This document shows, piece after piece, positions 7,586 to 10,964 of a stretch of 10,964 nt of DNA. Position numbers and translations under genes: made by a program. Origin of the DNA: Gammaproteobacteria bacterium (GTDB lineage: Bacteria; Pseudomonadota; Gammaproteobacteria; Pseudomonadales; Pseudohongiellaceae); assembly GCA_003514305.1 (NCBI GenBank), contig DORE01000234.1:1-10964 (forward strand), in the 5' to 3' direction. Every line of letters begins with the position of its first letter. Position 1 is the stretch's first letter. The notes beneath the pieces are model-generated. The model saw only the letters and a list, made by a program, of their open reading frames with translations. It did not search any database and had not been told where the DNA came from.

Positions 7586-7951
7586 TCAGTTGCAGGATGC
7601 TATGCAGAGTTTTGTCGAGAATAGGCGAGCTTTTTCTTTACCCATGTTAGCAAGTAAGAGGTATTGGGCTGCAATGAGATCAAGGCCTGTGACATGTAAA
7701 GGAGCGGAGCCGATACTGTCGAGACCAGAGAACGTCTGCGCTTCGCTGTCGAGAGACGTCAAAAAGGCATCTGCCAACTCATGTTCGAACATCTCGGGGG
7801 AGAAAATCTTCGCTCGATTTCCATAAATTTGCCCAAGGTAAATGAATTCGAAGGCATTGGGATAGCGTTTGATGACATGCTCGCACTCTATTATGGATTT
7901 AATACGTATAATAACGACTATTGTGCTGTCAAAGTCAGTAAACTCTGTCAT
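7586..7951 (-). CDS. Hypothetical protein, unrecognised
   Basis: This 121-residue open frame on the - strand matches no family that I recognise. Its composition looks protein-like: an acidic N-terminus (MTEFTDFDS), a hydrophobic strand (TIVVIIRIKSI), an aromatic-rich middle (FEFIYLGQIYGN) and a helix-like acidic stretch (PEMFEHELADAFLTSL). No signal peptide or clear transmembrane helix is evident. The opposing + strand frame (7329-7826) has a less natural composition. There is no visible Shine-Dalgarno before the ATG, and the frame starts only 27 bp from the divergent phosphatase gene. It could be a lineage-specific small protein, a decayed gene or a chance ORF. The frame stays open after its stop down to near the pgpA end, but that sequence does not look like protein. 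Confidence 0.4.
   Translation of the reverse strand: MTEFTDFDSTIVVIIRIKSIIECEHVIKRYPNAFEFIYLGQIYGNRAKIFSPEMFEHELADAFLTSLDSEAQTFSGLDSIGSAPLHVTGLDLIAAQYLLLANMGKEKARLFSTKLCIASCN
7907..7912 (+). promoter_or_regulatory. Consensus -10 hexamer TATAAT
   Basis: A perfect TATAAT lies about 67 bases before the phosphatase start and partly overlaps the 8-bp palindrome ATACGTAT (7902-7909). No -35 hexamer is present at a spacing of 16-18 (CACTCT at 17). It also lies inside the orphan - strand ORF. It is the best promoter candidate for the phosphatase gene but remains weakly supported. Confidence 0.25.
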
Positions 7952-7978
7952 ACAAAGTAAGCGTTATCTGGGAATTTT

Positions 7979-8644
7979 TTGTTTCAATCACGTTCATTAA
8001 TTGTCGATTTAATGCGCCACGGTGAACCGGAGGGGGGAGATATTCTTCGAGGAAGGATTAATCCGGTTCTAACCGATTTGGGATGGCAACAGATGCGAAT
8101 GGCAGCTTCTTTAGATTCCTCTTTTTTGGCTACAGCAAAAACGCCGCCTTGGGACAGAGTTATAAGCTCACCCCTTGCCCGGTGTCGTGAGTTTGCCAAG
8201 CGTGCCGCAATCGCCGCTCAAACAGCCTGTCATGTTGAGGAAAAGTGGCAGGAAATTGATTATGGAGATTGGGATGGTATGCCCATGAGCCAGTGGCGTC
8301 AGGAAGCGGCTGCTCAGTTTCGCGAGTTCCGGGAGGATATTACCGCACTGTGCCCCCCTAATGGCGAGGCTTTCATATCTTTTAGGGCACGTATTCTTGC
8401 TGCCTGGCAGCAAGTCAGCGAACTGCAGGAAGCCAATCATGTCCTTGTGGTCACCCATGGAGGAGTGATGAGGGTAATCCTGCCTTTCGTGCTTGGGATG
8501 CCGCTAAATCGCAGTTTTCCACTGTACATCCCCTTTGCTTGCATCAGCCGCATAAAGCTTACCTGGACTGACGACAAACTCAGTGCCAGCTTGATCTTTC
8601 ATAACGGCGCAGCATACGAGCGGGAGCCCGCTTCTCTTCTTTAG
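7979..8644 (+). CDS. cobC: CobC-like histidine phosphatase
   Basis: This 221-residue member of the histidine phosphatase superfamily is probably alpha-ribazole phosphatase, which dephosphorylates alpha-ribazole 5'-phosphate (or cobalamin 5'-phosphate) late in B12 nucleotide-loop assembly. The catalytic RHG is at residues 13-15, within LIVDLMRHGEPEGG. The second conserved histidine, H160, is in VVTHGGVMR. WQEIDYGDWDG probably supplies the acid residue. The pattern RHGEPEGGDILRG-LTDLGWQQM resembles proteobacterial CobC more than phosphoglycerate mutases. The only conventional start before the core strand is TTG at 7979, with GGGA (7970-7973) five bases upstream. An upstream in-frame stop at 7958 limits other choices. 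The convergent btuF-cobO pair supports a B12 role, but substrate specificity is inferred. Confidence 0.82.
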   Translation: MFQSRSLIVDLMRHGEPEGGDILRGRINPVLTDLGWQQMRMAASLDSSFLATAKTPPWDRVISSPLARCREFAKRAAIAAQTACHVEEKWQEIDYGDWDGMPMSQWRQEAAAQFREFREDITALCPPNGEAFISFRARILAAWQQVSELQEANHVLVVTHGGVMRVILPFVLGMPLNRSFPLYIPFACISRIKLTWTDDKLSASLIFHNGAAYEREPASLL

Positions 8645-8646
8645 TC

Positions 8647-9537
8647 TCAACTGCGCACGGAATCGATCAGAGCGCAAAGACGGCTTGCACCATCGAGTGC
8701 TCTTGGGGTATGCCGCTGCATTAGATCCGGCTGAATAAAAAATAGCTTTTCTTCTCTGACAGCTGACAGGTCTTTCCAATCACGCCATCTATCTAACCAT
8801 TCGGGCCGCCTCTGATCCATCCCGCTGGCGATGATGACTTGTGGATCCCGGGAAAGCACGGACTCCAAGGAAACTTTTGGTGCAACACTGTTGAGATTCC
8901 CAAAAATATTCTCCCCTCCGCAGACGGTTATCATGTCGTTAATTAGTTCGCTCCCTCCCGCAGTGATCAGAGGTCGGTTCCAGACCTGATAGAATGTTCT
9001 GACCGGTTCACGCTGCGAGTAGAGTGTTCTCAGGCCCTGAAGCTGGCGTCGGAAGTTTGCGCTGGCCTCAGAGGCAATGTCACTAGTGCCCGAAAGCGCA
9101 CCGATGCGATCGAGATGGGTCGCTACTGCTTCCAAATCCCTCGGCTCGGCGATATAAACTGTTAGCCCCAGTTCTCGAAGTCGATTAATCGCGGCGCGCG
9201 GGTTTCCAGATTGCCAAGCTATGACCAGGTCAGGTTGCAGCGCAAGCAGGGTCTCTAAATCCAGCGAGTCATATCGACCAACGATTGGAAGGTTCCTCGC
9301 TTCTGGCGGGTAGTCACTAAATTCTACGACTCCAACAATCTTTTTTCCGGCACCGGCAGCAAAAAGGATTTCGGTCAGCGATGGCGCTAGGCTGATAATG
9401 CGCATCGCCGGCACTGGGAGGCTAATAAGATTGCCCTCGTCGTCATAGGCATCAGCCGCATTGAGCTGATGGTGCGCCAGGCTATGGCTAAGGGCAAGAA
9501 TTCCAGTAAGCGCGTAGTGCGTAAAAGATGACTTCAA
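8647..9537 (-). CDS. btuF: Cobalamin-binding periplasmic protein BtuF
   Basis: BtuF is the periplasmic solute-binding protein that delivers vitamin B12 to the BtuCD ABC transporter. The 296 residues begin with a plausible signal peptide (about 1-28) without a lipobox cysteine, so the mature protein should be soluble. The class III binding-protein fold is shown by RIISLAPSLTEILFAAGAG (46-64), VGVVEFSDYPPEARNLPIVG (68-87), SLDLETLLALQPDLVIAW (91-108) and VCGGENIFG (205-213), all BtuF-like. The start is TTG, overlapping the cobO stop by four bases (TTGA); no in-frame ATG exists before the core fold, and GGGG at 9547-9550 may serve as ribosome binding site. It converges on the phosphatase gene with two bases between stops. 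No btuC or btuD is in this window. A related siderophore or haem binder is the main alternative. Confidence 0.88.
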   Translation of the reverse strand: MKSSFTHYALTGILALSHSLAHHQLNAADAYDDEGNLISLPVPAMRIISLAPSLTEILFAAGAGKKIVGVVEFSDYPPEARNLPIVGRYDSLDLETLLALQPDLVIAWQSGNPRAAINRLRELGLTVYIAEPRDLEAVATHLDRIGALSGTSDIASEASANFRRQLQGLRTLYSQREPVRTFYQVWNRPLITAGGSELINDMITVCGGENIFGNLNSVAPKVSLESVLSRDPQVIIASGMDQRRPEWLDRWRDWKDLSAVREEKLFFIQPDLMQRHTPRALDGASRLCALIDSVRS

Positions 9538-10142
9538 TAATCTATGCCCCGTTGCACCTTTACACCATCATAGAAAGCATGTTTGGTTTCACCGATCTCG
9601 CTTACGGTGTCAGCCATCTCAATCAATTCTGATGAAGCGTTTCTCCCGGTCACCACGACGTGTTGAGAGGGAGGCCGGGACTCAATAGCCTGCAGTACCA
9701 TCTCCTTTTCGAGATACCCATAAGTGATCATATAGGTGAGCTCGTCCAGCACTACAACATTAACGTTAGGATTGGATAACAATGCACGGGCATGCTGCCA
9801 GGTTGACTCTGCCGCAGCAATATCGGCTTCTCTATCCTGTGTTTCCCAGGTGAAACCGGTCGCCATCACAAAAAAATCAACCAACTGGTTATGCTCAAAT
9901 AACTTTTGTTCTCCGCAGTCCCAGGTGCCTTTGATAAACTGCACCACCCCACAACGAAGTCCGTGACCGACACTGCGAGCCAGCATTCCAAAGGCGGACG
10001 AGCTCTTGCCTTTGCCGTTACCGGTCAAGACCACCATCAGTCCTTTATCTATAGTAGCCTTCGCTATATTGCCATCGATGTGTTCTTTCTTGCGCTGCAT
10101 CGCACGTTTGTGACGTGCATTACGTTCGGTCGAATTCGACAT
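9534..10142 (-). CDS. cobO: Cob(I)yrinic acid a,c-diamide adenosyltransferase
   Basis: This CobA/CobO/BtuR-family enzyme transfers the adenosyl group of ATP to cob(I)alamin or a corrinoid precursor, making the coenzyme form of B12. With the ATG at 10142 the product has 202 residues, matching the family (about 195-205). The N-terminal MSNSTERNARHKRAMQRKK is typical. The P-loop GNGKGKSS is at 41-48, followed by SAFGMLARSVGHG, VVQFIKGTW (67-74) and VVVLDELTYMITYGYL (129-144). ERNARH and VTGRNAS also fit. An upstream ATG at 10190 would add 16 residues unlike the family, and a weak GGAT ribosome binding site lies before 10142, so I prefer the shorter form. The gene is coupled to btuF by a 4-bp overlap, a salvage pairing. 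Confidence 0.95.
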   Translation of the reverse strand: MSNSTERNARHKRAMQRKKEHIDGNIAKATIDKGLMVVLTGNGKGKSSSAFGMLARSVGHGLRCGVVQFIKGTWDCGEQKLFEHNQLVDFFVMATGFTWETQDREADIAAAESTWQHARALLSNPNVNVVVLDELTYMITYGYLEKEMVLQAIESRPPSQHVVVTGRNASSELIEMADTVSEIGETKHAFYDGVKVQRGIDY

Positions 10143-10185
10143 TCTTTTATCCGTCAGCTGCTGCGCCTGCCAATTAGGCGGTCTC

Positions 10186-10215
10186 AACATAAGTGTTTGG
10201 GTCTTAGGGCCTCAA
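10186..10215 (-). promoter_or_regulatory. Weak promoter-like pair before cobO
   Basis: On the - strand, TTGAGG (10215-10210) and TATGTT (10191-10186) are separated by 18 bases, each matching four of six sigma-70 consensus positions. Transcription from it would begin just inside the longer cobO start, consistent with the shorter 202-residue protein. The match is weak and could be chance. Confidence 0.2.
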
Positions 10216-10242
10216 ACGCGCTGGAGCGAGTTTCAGATTGGC

Positions 10243-10252
10243 TGCTTAAGCA
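10243..10252. repeat. 10-bp palindrome TGCTTAAGCA
   Basis: A perfect inverted repeat with half-site TGCTT and no spacer, in the cobO leader about 100 bases before the cobO ATG. It shares its half-sites with the palindrome at 10417-10430. It could be an operator, or chance. Confidence 0.3.
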
Positions 10253-10416
10253 AAAAGGTCGAACATGTGCTGGCAGCATCAACTTCAATTAAGCCCAACG
10301 TCGCAGCGAGCAATCAGGCTGGAGGGCGCTGATTTTGGGCGCAATCTTTGATTTATACGGATTCACTGTGGCTAGTTTTGCTCACCGTTCTTCAGATAAT
10401 CTACTCGGGCAAATGA

Positions 10417-10430
10417 TGCTTTCGAAAGCA
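10417..10430. repeat. 14-bp palindrome TGCTTTCGAAAGCA
   Basis: A perfect 14-base inverted repeat with half-sites TGCTT and AAGCA around TCGA, 84 bases downstream of the dxs stop on the - strand. As RNA it folds into a five-pair stem with a four-base loop. No run of U follows, so a rho-independent terminator for dxs is poorly supported. A protein-binding site is an alternative. Confidence 0.35.
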
Positions 10431-10513
10431 AGCGTGGTCGGTGATCTATTTCGCAAGCGACAACCGCAGCCGAGGCCGCCTAAACTGGCTCAGTCAATTC
10501 GATAATAGCGAGC

Positions 10514-10964
10514 TCAGACTGTTTCATCGTGTAAATTGCAAGCTTTGAGTTTTTGCTTAATCGCGAGCGTGATGTCTGAGCTGGCCAAGCCCACATTCGA
10601 CAGCATTTCGGTCGCTTTACCATGCTCAAGAAATATGTCAGGCAGTCCTAGATTGAGTACGGGGAGGCTGCAGTTATGTGCTGCTAGATATTCATTAACT
10701 GCGGAGCCCGCACCCCCCATGATTGCGTTTTCTTCGACTGTAACGATGAGGTCGTGGCGTCGTGCCAGTTTTTCGATTAACTCCCCATCCAGTGGCTTAA
10801 CAAAACGCATGTCGGCTAGAGTTGCGTTGAGGCTTTTTGCAGCGTCTGCTGCCGGTGCAACCATGCTTCCAAACGCGAGAATTGCCACTCGGTTCCCTTC
10901 TCGGCGAAGCACTGCACGCCCGATATCAACTGGTTCAAGACCGGGCAGGATTTCGGTGCCCGGT
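10514..10964 (-). CDS. dxs: 1-deoxy-D-xylulose-5-phosphate synthase, C-terminal part
   Basis: Dxs uses thiamine diphosphate to condense pyruvate and glyceraldehyde 3-phosphate into DXP, the first step of the MEP isoprenoid pathway and a precursor for thiamine. Only the last 149 complete codons are in the window; the frame runs open through the right edge, so an apparent GTG start at 10912 is internal. The visible part is the transketolase C-terminal domain: PGTEILPGLEPVDIGRAVLRR, then ILAFGSMV, SLNATLADMRFVKPLD, VTVEENAIMGGAGSAVNEYL and VLNLGLPDIFLEHG, all typical of Dxs. It is antiparallel to the thiL-pgpA run, as in E. coli, where ispA and xseB lie further upstream; those would be beyond this edge. 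The protein ends normally at a TGA. Confidence 0.95.
   Translation of the reverse strand, partial: PGTEILPGLEPVDIGRAVLRREGNRVAILAFGSMVAPAADAAKSLNATLADMRFVKPLDGELIEKLARRHDLIVTVEENAIMGGAGSAVNEYLAAHNCSLPVLNLGLPDIFLEHGKATEMLSNVGLASSDITLAIKQKLKACNLHDETV

Larger units (their letters stand above)
10143..10513. other. Non-coding leader between dxs and cobO
   Basis: These 371 bases hold no gene that I can support on either strand. Visible elements are two perfect palindromes sharing half-sites (10243-10252 and 10417-10430), a six-pair stem AATCAG/CTGATT (10312-10317 with 10329-10334) and a weak promoter-like pair before cobO. I looked on the - strand for a cobalamin riboswitch and found only a fragment resembling part of the B12 box (GAGACCGCC near 10176-10184), without the rest of the conserved core. 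Confidence 0.5.

Noticed and set aside
7329..7826. 165-residue + strand ORF overlapping the pgpA end
   Set aside because: It starts inside pgpA in another frame, has no ribosome binding site and has an unnatural composition. The - strand frame opposite it is a better candidate.
10143..10190. Longer cobO start at 10190
   Set aside because: The 16 extra residues do not resemble the family N-terminus, while the product from 10142 matches it and has a modest ribosome binding site.
9906..10292. 128-residue + strand ORF
   Set aside because: Mostly antisense to cobO, whose coding status is certain; the remainder runs into the non-coding leader and resembles no protein.
10143..10320. Cobalamin riboswitch on the - strand upstream of cobO
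   Set aside because: Only a partial B12-box-like string was found. The GCCACTG-like and CCGCAACTGT-like blocks and the expected order of stems are missing, so I did not annotate one.
10352..10357. TATAAA on the - strand as a cobO promoter -10
   Set aside because: No -35-like hexamer at 16-19 bases (best are CAAAAC or AAAACT).
10417..10430. Rho-independent terminator of dxs
   Set aside because: The stem is short and is not followed by a run of T on the - strand.

Overview
The window reads as a chromosomal segment of a gammaproteobacterium, with mid-range GC (about half by eye). The likely group is the marine Cellvibrionales/Halieaceae type, but this rests only on protein flavour and gene order and is not certain. 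The order nrdR-ribD-ribE-ribB-ribH-nusB-thiL-pgpA, followed by dxs on the opposite strand, matches the arrangement known from E. coli and Pseudomonas. No mobile element, CRISPR array, rRNA or tRNA was seen.

Positions 4-7414 (+ strand) hold a tightly packed housekeeping run: glyA (one-carbon units), nrdR (ribonucleotide reductase repressor), ribD, ribE, a RibBX-type ribBA and ribH (riboflavin synthesis), nusB (transcription antitermination), thiL (thiamine diphosphate) and pgpA (phosphatidylglycerol synthesis). Gaps are short, and thiL/pgpA overlap by 4 bp. Together RibD, RibE, RibB and RibH supply every riboflavin step after GTP cyclohydrolase II, apart from the dephosphorylation step. The C-terminal GTP cyclohydrolase II-like domain of the RibB protein has lost its zinc ligands and catalytic residues, so the first step should depend on a separate ribA outside this window.

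Positions 7415-10513 separate pgpA from dxs. This stretch holds a possible orphan 121-residue protein (- strand), a CobC-like histidine phosphatase (+ strand), and a convergent, overlapping btuF-cobO pair (- strand). The last three form a small cobalamin uptake and salvage module: BtuF captures B12 in the periplasm, CobO adenosylates it, and the phosphatase probably acts on alpha-ribazole phosphate or its cobalamin form. No BtuB, BtuC, BtuD, CobS or CobU is present here, and no canonical cobalamin riboswitch is visible upstream of cobO.

Positions 10514-10964 hold the 3' end of dxs (- strand), which continues past the window edge.

Most of the window is ordinary and well understood. The points worth a second look are the degenerate GTP cyclohydrolase II domain, the B12 module inserted in an otherwise conserved neighbourhood, the orphan ORF, and the 371-bp leader of cobO with two related palindromes. 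I saw nothing that I could defend as a new biological system.
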